This document shows positions 45,130 through 56,150 of a DNA stretch of 64,000 nt, in pieces; position 1 is the stretch's first letter; each line of letters begins with the position of its first letter. The stretch lies in contig NC_071331.1 in the NCBI RefSeq assembly GCF_010183535.1, positions 1,736,001-1,800,000 on the forward strand, read 5' to 3'. Source of the DNA: Caenorhabditis remanei (taxonomy: Eukaryota > Nematoda > Chromadorea > Rhabditida > Rhabditidae). A model generated the notes under the pieces. The model was given only the letters and a program-made list of their open reading frames with translations. It ran no database searches and had not been told where the DNA came from. The translations under genes and the position numbers were made by a program.

Positions 45130-46416
45130 CAGGGTGCGGCATAAATAGTGATACACGCAAAAAACGTTATAACTTTCTTCAAAAACATCCAAACAAGTTT
45201 TTCTTTTGCAAAAAAATTATTCACTCACTACAGAAAAGATATTCAATAATGATTTTCAATCCGCCCCCTTTCTCCTGAATTACAGCTCTCAATCTCTTCG
45301 GGTAGATACGACCTAGGCACGGAGGTAGTTGACGACTTCAGTGTCCCAGTACTTATACAGAAAACAATTCAGAGAATTCGAACCAACATTTTTTTGTTAA
45401 GAAACTCTCTGGGTCTGATATTCCTATTTTGAAAATTTGATAAAATCGCGTTTTGGCGAGATAGGCACCCATTTCGACATTCAGGTGAACTTCGGAAAAT
45501 CGTCTCTGAATGACTGTTAGGTAGTTTTCGAGCGGTGGGCAGGCGCTTCGACTTTCTAGAATGCCCAGAAATGATTTTCAAGTTGAAAACAGGCCTAGCA
45601 ATAAATTCCAACCGTGAAATAGGGTTTCGGACTAATTTTGGTTCCTGGATGGACTAAAATGTAAAAAGTGTAGCTAAACGGGTAGGTTCCGACTAAAACC
45701 GGGGCTGAAGGCGGATTTCAAGTTTCATCGAGAAACTTCGTGTTTTATCAGAATGTCCATAAGTGTTTTGCTATAATCGTTTTGTTTTTAATGTTCTGGT
45801 CAATTTTTATGGCCAGTTACTTTCATGAGTAAACACTGGAATCAAATTAGTGATTTTGTGCGTGCCAAGAGGAGCCCATGAGCTATCAACATTCATAAAA
45901 TCCTGAGTTTTTGAACTAGGACAGTGATTTTTTCGGAACATAATGAGAAAATATTCAGCTTTAATTTCATATCTCATTGGACTATTATTGTTTAAATTTC
46001 AAAGCCGTAGCCCACTTTTCTCACGCTCCGGTCCAAATTAGACCTGATCCTCTGTTTGCCGGAATATGTCCAGGGCGGAGCCAGAGCAAATACTGTAAAT
46101 ATATTTTTCAAGAAGGTCTTGAATATGACAATACATTCCCTACTTTTTATTCTTCTAAAGACCTGCATTTGCGGCGCTCTCACCTACTTGAAACTCACAA
46201 AAAATCATTTCACACACACTGATACAGTCGATAATGGAGCTGGCTGGAGAAAAAATGTTGCCACCAGCGTAAAAATGAAAATTACAATCTGTTACATTGA
46301 GAACTTCAAAACTACATAAAAACTGATAACATAACATATATTTGGATGCGCCTGGAGTTATGTGCCTGAACCAGAGCTGACCCAAACATTTGTATCAGTA
46401 TTTATGCCGCACCCTG
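45130..46416 (-). mobile_element. mariner/Tc1-like element with decayed transposase
   Basis: Inverted ends CAGGGTGCGGCATAAATA and TATTTATGCCGCACCCTG are flanked by TA on both sides, and 1287 bp is a normal mariner length. On the minus strand the last part reads KYWDTEVVNYLRA before a stop, then frame-shifted LPEEIESC, like a transposase C-terminus. Further upstream SVRKVGYGFEI and similar pieces remain. No long frame survives, so it is non-autonomous now. Confidence 0.75.
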
Positions 46417-46465
46417 TACAACAAAATTGAAGAAACTACCTAATTCTATCAGTTTTATCAGTGTT

Positions 46466-46473
46466 TGAAACAG
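46466..46473 (-). promoter_or_regulatory. Ruby-motif core of a putative 21U-RNA locus
   Basis: TGAAACAG on plus, in GTGTTTGAAACAGTAG. Confidence 0.58.
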
Positions 46474-48890
46474 TAGAAAATTTTTATTGTTTATGCAAAA
46501 AATTATTTGATAACCTGTTTCGTTCATTTTGAATTTGTGTTTGTATGTAGTCTGGATAGTTCAATAGGAAGACCGTTTAAAATACCTTTGCATGTTTTAA
46601 AATTTGATTTAAAAGGATTCCTCTGTAACATTTCATTCTCCAACAAATACACAACTCTCACCTAAAATCTTAATTAAAAAATTTGAGACCTTTACAGTTA
46701 TTAATTTTCTGGGCAGAAACAGTGAAATTTCACCCTGGATAAAACTTAATTGTTTAAAAAAATCATTTCTACATGACGAAAACCTAAAGATTGCATAATT
46801 AGAAATTTCATTAACCTGTCATATTCTTTTTTTAACCCCCAAATTAAATTACAGTTAAATCGGCGAAAAACAGTAAAACAATATGAGGCCAATTTGAAAT
46901 ACTAGTTAAAAATTGTTTCCGTTTGATTACATATATTTTCAAATAGTATTATAAATTGCCCTTAATGTATGAAGTTTAAAAACAGTCAAATTTAAAGAAG
47001 AAAAATTGGTTCCTTGTTTTATCTGCGGATGAATTGTTAAGAAGCAAAAAAATTTATATCAATACATTTTGAAACGTGAGTTTGATTGTTTTAAAGAATA
47101 GTTTACAATAATATTTAAATAGTAAATACTGAAAAAAACTTACAATTTCTCAAATAAATAAGCACACTGAAACATTGTTTCATGCTCATAACTGACACAT
47201 GTATGTAACATGTCTTGTTGTAAAAAAAAACTGTATTTACAATTGTAGAATACATACTCAACATAATCACTACATAAGTACATTTGCACATGTATGTTTA
47301 TTTGGAAACCGACAAAATAAATTTTCACAATTTTGATTTGTTTTTTAAATCATACGGCGTAAAATGTATTCGTTCATGAACTTCAGCATCAAAATGGGGT
47401 AGTCACTGAAAATCTTGAAAAGTGAAAGTTATTATCGGCGATAACTGACAAAAGTATTTATTTTCCTTGAGTTCTTATATACACGCTTGTTTTTTTTACA
47501 TTTCAAAATTTGTACTTCACTAAACTAAAAAAAAATAAAAATTGATGGTTGTTAAGTATCATTTTCAAGATTAATCTATTGAATGTTTCAAAATTGGGTC
47601 TTAAAATGAAGAAAGTGCTAGAGTCGTTCGAAAAACGATTTAAGTTCTATTCACGGTTTTCTGAACTCACTAAACTGAGTTGTAATCCTGAAAAGTAGTA
47701 ATGCTCGAATCTGCAGTTAGTTTTGTGAGCATGTAATCTCTGTCGAAATTGAAATGCGGAAATTCACTGTTATCATTATTTTGACTATATAAAATTGGTT
47801 AATGATCGTTTTGATGACTAAATAAACTCTCAGAAACTGCAAACTTTAGTTTTAATGTTCTTTCTGATACTGAATTCAAATTACTTCTTCACTGTTTTCA
47901 TGTATTTTTAAGTTTTAGAATTTTCAATGAATTCCAATTAGAAAGAATGTAGAAAAATCATTATTCTTCAATTCCGTTCAAAGCCACATTTTCAATCTTG
48001 AAATCACATTTCAATTTCTTTTGTTTGAAAATAAATTGTCCCAACTACTGATAAAACTAGATTCTTGTCATTTTTATGGTTCTGTTTTTGTCCGATTATA
48101 ACGGTAATTATATTTCCACTAAATAAACTATCAAATTGGAAATTTAGCACTCTCATTTCGACCACTTTTTGGAACAGTAAAATAAATTCTAAAACCTGTT
48201 TCTTATTAGTGATGTATTAGTGATGACTTTTCTACTAACAATATGGACCGCAATAGCACAGAATTCAGAATTAGAAGGAACCCCTCCTTAACAATTTATT
48301 TTCCCACAAGCCCTGGAATTCCAAACCTAACCAGAGATCATTTCTCCGTTATCTTCAGGACAAACACACATTTTTCTTGGTTTTCACTAGCCACTCTCCT
48401 TCAACCACACACTATCTATCAGGCATGGCGCCATTGAGAAGAAGAAGAAGAACTTTTTTGTGTTGTGAGGTCATTAACTGATTTTTTATCAGAAGAATAG
48501 AGGACACTTTGTGGTTGTTGATCCCGATCTATTTCCCTTCGTCGCGAATTTTCTTTTTGATTGGTTCGAAGTGACGGAGGGCAACAATTTGTAGTCTGAC
48601 ACAAGAAGTTACTGGGAGAGAGATAATGGGAAATCAGGAGGGGGAAGAGAAGAAAGAAGAACTTTTTGTGATAAGATCTTTCTTAAGATGATTATTTCGT
48701 CGCTGTCAACTCAGAATCCTTGTTGTTATCAATTAGAAGGAACTAAATATGTAGACGCATGCATTTAAGACAATCATTTTCAGGTTGATGGGGAGAATTG
48801 AATGAAGTATGAAAGTAGAGAACGACAAAACATTAGTAACCGAGATTTCGGTAGTAATAATTGAACACCTGAGCATGAATCACAAGAAGT

Positions 48891-48898
48891 TGAAACAG
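48891..48898 (-). promoter_or_regulatory. Ruby-motif core of a putative 21U-RNA locus
   Basis: TGAAACAG on plus, followed by TGAATACTGTTATTC. The module A copy reads TGAAACCG near 895, a decayed or unformed core. Confidence 0.58.
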
Positions 48899-49517
48899 TG
48901 AATACTGTTATTCTTTGTAATTAAAGACGAACAATTTGTGAAGTCTTAAACATTCTTTGGATTCAGTTGTGTGATTTTTAAGCCTACAAACGTCAATGTT
49001 CATGTTGAACGATTTTGTTTTATACATAACAGGATAATGTGTTTGGAACAAAGAAATAAAATATTGCCGGAACTGTAGGAAATTCGCTGTTAACACCTGG
49101 GAGTACATCACAAGAAGTTCAAAGAGTAAATTCTGTTATTCTTGGTAATTTGAAAGTGCTTTTTTCTACTACTTCACCACTACCGCATTAGCATCCAGCT
49201 GTTGAGAATAATTAGCTGTTTTGAGTTTTAACTAGTAAGGCAATAACACTATAATGAAAATGAAATCAAAGTTTCTAAAAACTACTTGAAACTGAAAAAA
49301 AGTGAGTTTTGTAAGTCGTTTTTTCTTAATTTGAAGGGGTTTTCAAGCCGGGTTCAAATCATTCAGATTTAATTTTTCAAAGCACCAATGGTTTATAGGA
49401 AAAATGCGGATTTCAGGAAGGTGACGTTTCCTTTAAATTTGCTTAAAAAGGAGATATTGGATGAAGTTGAAATATACTTATTGCTTCCTGCAAAAGAAAA
49501 CAGAAAAATGGAACTTT

Positions 49518-49525
49518 TGAAACAG
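49518..49525 (-). promoter_or_regulatory. Ruby-motif core of a putative 21U-RNA locus
   Basis: TGAAACAG on plus, in ACTTTTGAAACAGTAAATT. Confidence 0.58.
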
Positions 49526-51091
49526 TAAATTTTCAATAATTACTGTTTTAAAATTGTAATTTTCATCTCCCTTTCTTTTTCTGTCAATGAGATTCGTGCC
49601 TTACATCCATAAAATAACTCTCTATTTTTGTGTTTTCCTTTTCTTCTCTTCATCAGCTCTTCTATTAATCACATTTTGATCCACTTCTTTTCACTCATAA
49701 ATAGGCTCAACATTTTTTGTATGTACTGTTTTTGTTTATCTTTCAGTCTCTAGTTTTTCTCTTTCTCTCATTGTCCACAACCATTTTCTAAACTATTTCT
49801 GTCACTTTTCGATTCAGAGTTAAAAGATTGGAAACTCAGAGAAAACAAGAAATAGATTGATATGAATGATAAGAGAGATGGAAATTTGTTTTTTTTTTCG
49901 TTTTCTCTGTTTCTCTATTCTCATATCTGATTGTTCTAATGGATTTCATGGTTCGATCAAAATGTTGTGAAAATAAGTAGTATTTCGAGTTATTAACTCG
50001 ATTAGAAAATTTTCAGAACGAAAATGATAGTTTTGATACAGTGAACATTTTAAGAAACTTTTTCCCCTGTAATGTTGATACAATCAGTTTGGTGTCATAG
50101 TCGGTTCAAAAATAATGTTAATAGAACCAGAAAAATTGATCTCGGATAAAAAACAGGAAAAAGTTCACAATCTTTAAAATTCATAGAAAATTTGTCGGTT
50201 TTACGAAAAGCACGAATGTCTTTTTCTGTTTCTCAAGTGTTCCAACTTTCAATTCTGATGATTTGAACCAATGATGTTCGAATTGAACTAAACTTCTTCT
50301 AACTATCTACAGACATTAAATTATAAATTTGGGACACGATACTTTTCACGATATTCTGTGTAACATTTCAGGTTCCTGTTAAAACTTTACTATTTCAACG
50401 AGTCTTCAAAGTTTTTATAGGTAGAATCTTACCAATGCGGTTATGTTCTTGTCGAAAATTTCAAAACAATTTTTGAAAGTTTCTCGGCAAATCAGAATGG
50501 CAAAAAACGATATCATAATTTGTGGTCGAGAGCTCAAAAATTAGAATCTCGAAACGGTGTAAAACCATGAAAGTTTATAATATATTCACAGGTTTCTCTT
50601 ATGTATATTATCTTATTTTTCAAATGTCACACACAGACCCACCGACAATAAGGAAAACAAAAATAACTTTTCCTCTGTTTTCAGAGGTCTATAACAGATT
50701 TCGTTTTCAGAAAAAAAAATGATGAGAAGCAACTACCCATTTTTTATCAGCTCGTAATTCTTTTCAAAATAAATATTGTCACTCGAAAAGTAAAATGAAA
50801 AAAATCTTGGCTAGTTCTACTTTTCTGCGAGTTGTTTGTTAATATCACGATTGCGTTCTGTTTCTAAAATGTTTTATCTAGTTTGTCGACATTTTCTTAC
50901 ACTGATGACGAGTTTCGTTTTTTTAAACGAAATTTAAAAATTCTATAAAACTGTTTCTTTAGATTGACATAACTCTTGTTTTTCTCACACTTTTGATTAG
51001 TTTGCTCATCTTAGATGAAAAAACTAAATATCGATAAAATTAAAAATGAAACTTTTAAAAAAAAACTTATTTTCTTCTTTCTGAATATTTC

Positions 51092-51324
51092 AGCAAGCTG
51101 TCAGAGAACGTTCTTGCAAAACGGACAGAATTCAGTAGAGTTACACATAAGACTTTAAGTCTTTTCTCACTTATGCTCGCTACCGTATGGACCATATCAA
51201 TTGCAAAGGATTTTTTGACTTCTGCAGGTTTGACATTTAAATACTTGTTTCTCATTTTTTGGTTGTTTATTAGTATCTGTCGGCCTTTGAAAGAGGTATT
51301 GAATGAATTCAACCGGAATTTATA
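51092..51324 (+). pseudogene. exon-like stretch with a membrane segment, unidentified
   Basis: After an acceptor-like ATATTTCAG the frame reads KLSENVLAKRTEFSRV, then LATVWTISIAKDFLTSAG, a hydrophobic FKYLFLIFWLFISICR and a short charged tail to TAG. A hydrophobic segment followed by a basic tail resembles the end of a nematode chemoreceptor, but I cannot assign a family. The paralogue at 52575-52740 keeps LATVWTISI and is otherwise broken. No matching upstream exon is visible. Confidence 0.25.
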
Positions 51325-51604
51325 GATTAGAATAAGAAAAGTGTTCTAAAACTTAATTCATATTTTCAATGGTTAGGTTTTCCCCCTTTGAATGGTCTTG
51401 TGAGGGACCCATTCTCTGCCTCTCCGCCCTTTATATTGATAGTCTTCTTTACCAGAATAAAGAATATGTCTAGAAGTTTTTCGTTTGTGAAAATTCCGAT
51501 TTTTCCGGAATTGGAATACATGTTAACAAGAGTATTGACTGCTTTTAAATGTCGTATTTTTACATCACACACAGATACTGAAGTTATAGACATACCCGGA
51601 AATT

Positions 51605-51890
51605 CGTACTTGCAACGGGCCGGGCCGGGCCGTGACAAGAATTTCCAAGGCCCGGCCCAAAGACCCGGCTGAAAAATTTGAACTGAAATTTTGAACGAAA
51701 TTTTGAATTTTTTTGAATTTTTTCCCAAAAATGTCAAATTTTTGACTATACTTCAGAATTCAATCAAAATATAGTTATGCATCAAAAAATTGAAATTTTT
51801 AATGTAAAATTTCAAAAAAATTCAAACAATTTGGTAAAAAATAGGTACCTTTTTTTTGAAGCCGGGCCGGGCCGAAAATTTGCAAGTGTG
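51605..51890. mobile_element. hAT-like element with GGCCGG arms, copy 2
   Basis: Termini CGTACTTGCAACGGGCC and TTTGCAAGTGTG. Exact 8-bp duplication CGGAAATT (51597-51604, 51891-51898). The GGGCCGGGCC arms are shorter than in the copy at 30772. Confidence 0.85.
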
Positions 51891-52859
51891 CGGAAATTCA
51901 TATAGAAATCACCACTTTTTAATATTTCAATGGAAAAACAACTCGGTGAAACTGGAAAAGATTTACACATATGATTTGTTTCAAATTTGAGTTTTCCAGA
52001 CTGTAAAATTGTTTAACGCAGAATTATTCTACTGATTTAAAAAAAGATTAATTAAAATCTCGGCTATGTTTATTTAATCAAAAGTGTAAGAAACAACAAG
52101 TCTTAAATCAAACTTGAGAAACAGTAGAATTTAAAATAAACTTGTTGTAAAATTAGCTCAATTTATTTAAAAAAAAACAAAATTAAGGATGTGAAACCAA
52201 TATGATTTGGAACTGCGGTAATTCAATTGGTAGGACATTTTTAATATCCTTCTTGTCACCCGGGTAACTCCCTTCAAAATGAATACTAACACTCGATAAC
52301 TAAATTTAAAAATCAGATCTCGGCTAGTTCTACGTGTCTGCGAGTTATTTTCCTGCCCGGATCGGCCCGCGTGACAACTACGGTTAATATTACAATTATC
52401 TTTTGTTTCTAAAAATTTTTATCCAGTTTGTCGATATTTTCTCAAACTGATGGACCGAGGTGTTTTATTGTAAATTTAATTCTACAAAACTGTTTCTTAA
52501 GTTTGTTTTAACTCTTGTTGTTCTCACACTTTTGATCTTTCCGCGTCTTTATGACTTTCTTCGTTCTGAATGTTTCAGCTACCTGTCGAAAAAAGTTGAT
52601 GCAAAAGTGACAGGATTTGGCATATGAAACTATAAATCTGTACTCGGCTATGCTCGCTACTGTATGGACCATATCAATAGAAAACGATTTTTTGACTGCT
52701 GCAGGTTTAATTTGCGAACGCGATTGGAAACTCAGCAAACAACAGTAATATAATATAACGCCAATTTGAAACACTAGTTGAAAATTGTTAACCACCGAAA
52801 ACGAATAACGACATATGCTCATTTGAATTTTTAGAAAACCTTCGTACCGATTTTTAAAC

Positions 52860-52867
52860 CTGTTTCA
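52860..52867 (+). promoter_or_regulatory. Ruby-motif core of a putative 21U-RNA locus
   Basis: CTGTTTCA in AAACCTGTTTCAGATTTC. Confidence 0.55.
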
Positions 52868-54462
52868 GATTTCTCACTTTTTCTCTCATTCCCGTATTTT
52901 TTTCAATTACAATATGATCCTTGGTGGATTGTTTCTTTCCACGGTTTTCAGTTTACGCATAAAAGTGACAGAGTCACTAAAAAACGATTTTATTGTTATT
53001 TATCGTTCTTGTTATAACGTCATGAAATATAAATTCAAATAAACTATTGATGAATTCTGCTGAATTAACAAAAGATTTTGAACAAATTTACTATCACAGC
53101 ATTCTGAAACATAATTTTTATTTTGTTTGGTGTATTATTGAACTTCTGTTTCGGGTTGTCATCATTTTTGAAACTTTTTTTCTTGAAAGTTACTTGGTTA
53201 TCGTTCAGATAAGCATCGGCATTTTCCTGCACATTTTATTTATTTCTCATTCTCGCGTAATTTATTGCTGAACATTGCGAAAATCTCGCGAGACAAAAAT
53301 GAATTGTTTTTTTTGTGAGAAAAAATCCATACGTGACCTTCTACTGTGAATCAAGTACACTCAACCCTCATTTCATTTTTAACTTTTTTCATGTTTCACG
53401 GTTCTAATAATTTTGACTTTGTTTTATTTTGAGCATTCCTGTCCTGAATTACGTTTGAAGAAACGGATAAAAACGTCAAAATGACCCTTATGTATGCTGA
53501 AAATATGCCGTTATATGTAACTGGATCCTGTCATATCATTGTTTTCCATAAACTTCAGTCTATGTACCATCTCTAATTCGATTATTGTTTCCCGTACCAT
53601 TCAATCATCTCATTTTGAAAAAAAACCCTGGTCTAATTCGAATTAAAAGTAACAAATACTGACTTTGAGTGTCAAAACGATTTGTGATCTTCCGATTCGA
53701 TCAATTTCTTGTCGTCTCGTTTTGAAATGGAAAGAAATAAAAGAAAAGATGAAAATTGGTTGATAAGAACGAAATGTGACTGTTTACCTCTTCTTATCAT
53801 TTCTCTGATTTTTAGATTTCCTCTCTTTTTTTATTCTTTTGGAATTGGGATGTGTGGTGTTGAGTGACAGGGGGGAAGGTCTTCAGGGAATAAAACACAA
53901 TGATGAAAGGAATAATCAACACAAGCAAAATGTCAAAAATATCTAAGTTTTTTGAAACTTGATAAATATTTACGGTTTTCGGAACTGGTTAAACTAGTGC
54001 CATGCTAAATACTAGTGATGTGTAGCATCTGCGAGATTGTATTATCTGCCTCTGCCTGTATTTGAACAAGTCTAAATCGATTTGATGACTGAATCCGGCC
54101 CATATCTATCAATTTATGATGTCTGAAAATAAGTTGTCCCGATCACTGATAAAACTAGATTCTTGTCATTTTTATAGTTCTGTTTTTGTCTGTTTCTGAC
54201 GGTAGTTGTATTAGTTTTAGACTTCAAAGCTTCAATTTTTCATATTTTTAATTGCTAAAATTAATGCCGCGTGCATTTCTGACATCAATTCTGAAGCATA
54301 GCAGTCTCATGTTAACCGCTACGGGCAACAGTAGAAAACTTTTTAAAAATTTTGATGCTAGATATATCAAATTAAAGCCACATGGTTCCTATTTTTTTGA
54401 ATACACACAATGAGATGGGATCACCAAATTGGAAACTTAGCAGTCTCATTTCGAGCTCATTT

Positions 54463-54470
54463 TGAAACAG
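54463..54470 (-). promoter_or_regulatory. Ruby-motif core of a putative 21U-RNA locus
   Basis: TGAAACAG on plus. The paralogue near 48172 reads TGGAACAG, so only this copy has the exact core. Confidence 0.58.
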
Positions 54471-54533
54471 TAAAAAATTTAAAACCTGTTTCTTTCAGTG
54501 TACTTTTTTGCACAGGTGACGCGTATGCTACTA

Positions 54534-56150
54534 TCTTTACTAATAATATTCAACAGATTCCGCCTGTCTGTTTGTATGTTGCCAGCCATAACTCCCTCCA
54601 TAGTTGGCCGATTTTTTTGAGACCTGGATGTATAGATTGGAAATTTGACTTAGTTGATGCCCGAACTTTTCTTTTTTCAAAAATATCAAATCTGACGTCT
54701 TCTGGAGACGATGAGGTTTTTAGTGCTAAATTTCGTTGATGAGGATGTGTCCCGACAGGGTGGTAGAAAGCTCAAAGTATCAACCTAACACTACTGATTC
54801 GATGTTTCTTGACTGCACTCTCGACAGGCGCCGGCCGCGCGTGTGTGGTGTAGTGGTCTACACAGATAACTCATACGCATGGGGTGGCGAGTTCGTTCCC
54901 GTCAAATTGGAGAATTTTTTGTTGCTTTTTTTGCTATGGGAAAGTAATTTATTGAGGAGCTTTTGGATTTAAATGGAGGGAAAGACAGCGACTATGATAA
55001 AAAATTTGTCAATAAGTCTGCTCCGCATCTTGCATTTCAGAGAAAATTGAATGAAAGTTTGGTCAAGAGCCCGAAAACTCCCGTTAGCTACGGGTCAAAA
55101 GACTACCGTAATCTTAAAATTCATATTTCATTATGAACGACCCAGACCGATATCATTCGGTATTTTCGGATTCGAAAGTTCGATTTAAGATTTGAATACC
55201 GCTCATCAGAGCTGTAAAATTTTTGAAAAAGAAAGACGGAAGAAGGAAAAAGGAGTTAAACATTTCAAAAGGGGAGCCGGAAGTAGGAAGAGGGAAGTAA
55301 ATTTTTGAAAAAGGAAGACGGAAGAAGGAAGTCAGTCGGAAGTGGCAAAAAAATTTTCAACGGAATACTGAAGCGGGAAGTCGGAAGTAAATTTTCTAAA
55401 AATGGAAGTCGGAAGTAACTTTTTTAAAAATGGAAGTCGGAAGAAGGAGGAAGAAAGTGAAATTTTCTAAAGGGAAGTCGGAAGAGAGAAGAAGGAAGTG
55501 AAAAAAAAGCCCGGAAGAAGAAAGAAGGTAGTCGGAGGAAGGAATTCCGCGCAGATCTGCCGCTCACATACATAATGGGAATTAAAAGAACCGGGAGAGC
55601 ATGTTTTCTGATAGCGAAGCCTAAAATAAATGGAAGACCACTACTCAAGAAGCTGATATGTGAATAAGGACCCGTTGTAGCTCGGTTGCCTACAAAAAAT
55701 ATGAATTCTTGGATGAGAATTTGTTAAAACACCGTCTTAGTCTGCCATATTCCGAGAAGGAAGGCGGCATTGCCGCCGATCAGTCAAAAATAAAAAAATA
55801 TATCAAAAAAAATATATATAAAAAATAGATCACTCGCCTTTTGGGAAGGGAAGAAAGAAGAGTTATCAAGTTCACGTTCTTCTGTGAGATTTTTTTGAAA
55901 TGAGGAAAACATGGGAAGAAAGTTCAAATTGGTAAATTCTAAAACAGCTCATTCTAAATTCCATACTCTATCGGGATAGAAAAAGTCATTGAGAAGCTTT
56001 GTGGAACTTGAGTCTGAAAAGGAGAGATTTTATGATTGTGCTTTATCGGAATGAACTGCTCGGCTAAGAAGCGCCGCAGGCGCTGTAAAACTGAGAAGGG
56101 TAATGTAGGGAAGGAGGTTTAGTCGCCGTTAGGCGACGTAAACCGACTGG
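54534..56150 (+). mobile_element. non-autonomous Helitron H3 with a nested hAT-like element
   Basis: The 5' end TCTTTACTAATAATATTCAA matches H1. The 3' end has the hairpin GTCGCCGTTAGGCGAC (56122-56137), then GTAAACCGACTGG before T. One GGCGGCATTGCCGCC palindrome lies near 55763. The subfamily A hAT-like element at 55207-55559 is inserted within it. Confidence 0.78.
55207..55559. mobile_element. hAT-like element, subfamily A copy 3, nested in Helitron H3
   Basis: It begins CAGAGCTGT and ends AATTCCGCGCAGATCTG, more diverged than copies 1 and 2. The flanks CCGCTCAT (55199-55206) and CCGCTCAC (55560-55567) match at 7 of 8 positions. The interior is GGAAGAAGG/GGAAGTCGG repeats. Confidence 0.78.

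Larger units (their letters stand above)
46417..51604. repeat. piRNA-type DNA including module B
   Basis: From about 47.65 kb this parallels DNA from 53.95 kb (GATAAAACTAGATTCTTGTC), and from 48.24 kb it parallels 56.2 kb and 1-3 kb. Exact Ruby cores at 46466, 48891 and 49518 accompany many near-cores (46515, 46715, 47175, 48196, 50858, 50951). Apart from one exon-like stretch listed below, no gene is seen. Confidence 0.6.
51899..54533. repeat. piRNA-type DNA with an internal duplication
   Basis: 52260-52800 repeats 50750-51300 (CTCGGCTAGTTCTAC ... TGCGAGTTATT). Exact Ruby cores lie at 52860 and 54463, near-cores at 51976, 52117, 52490 and 54486. No gene is seen. Confidence 0.55.
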
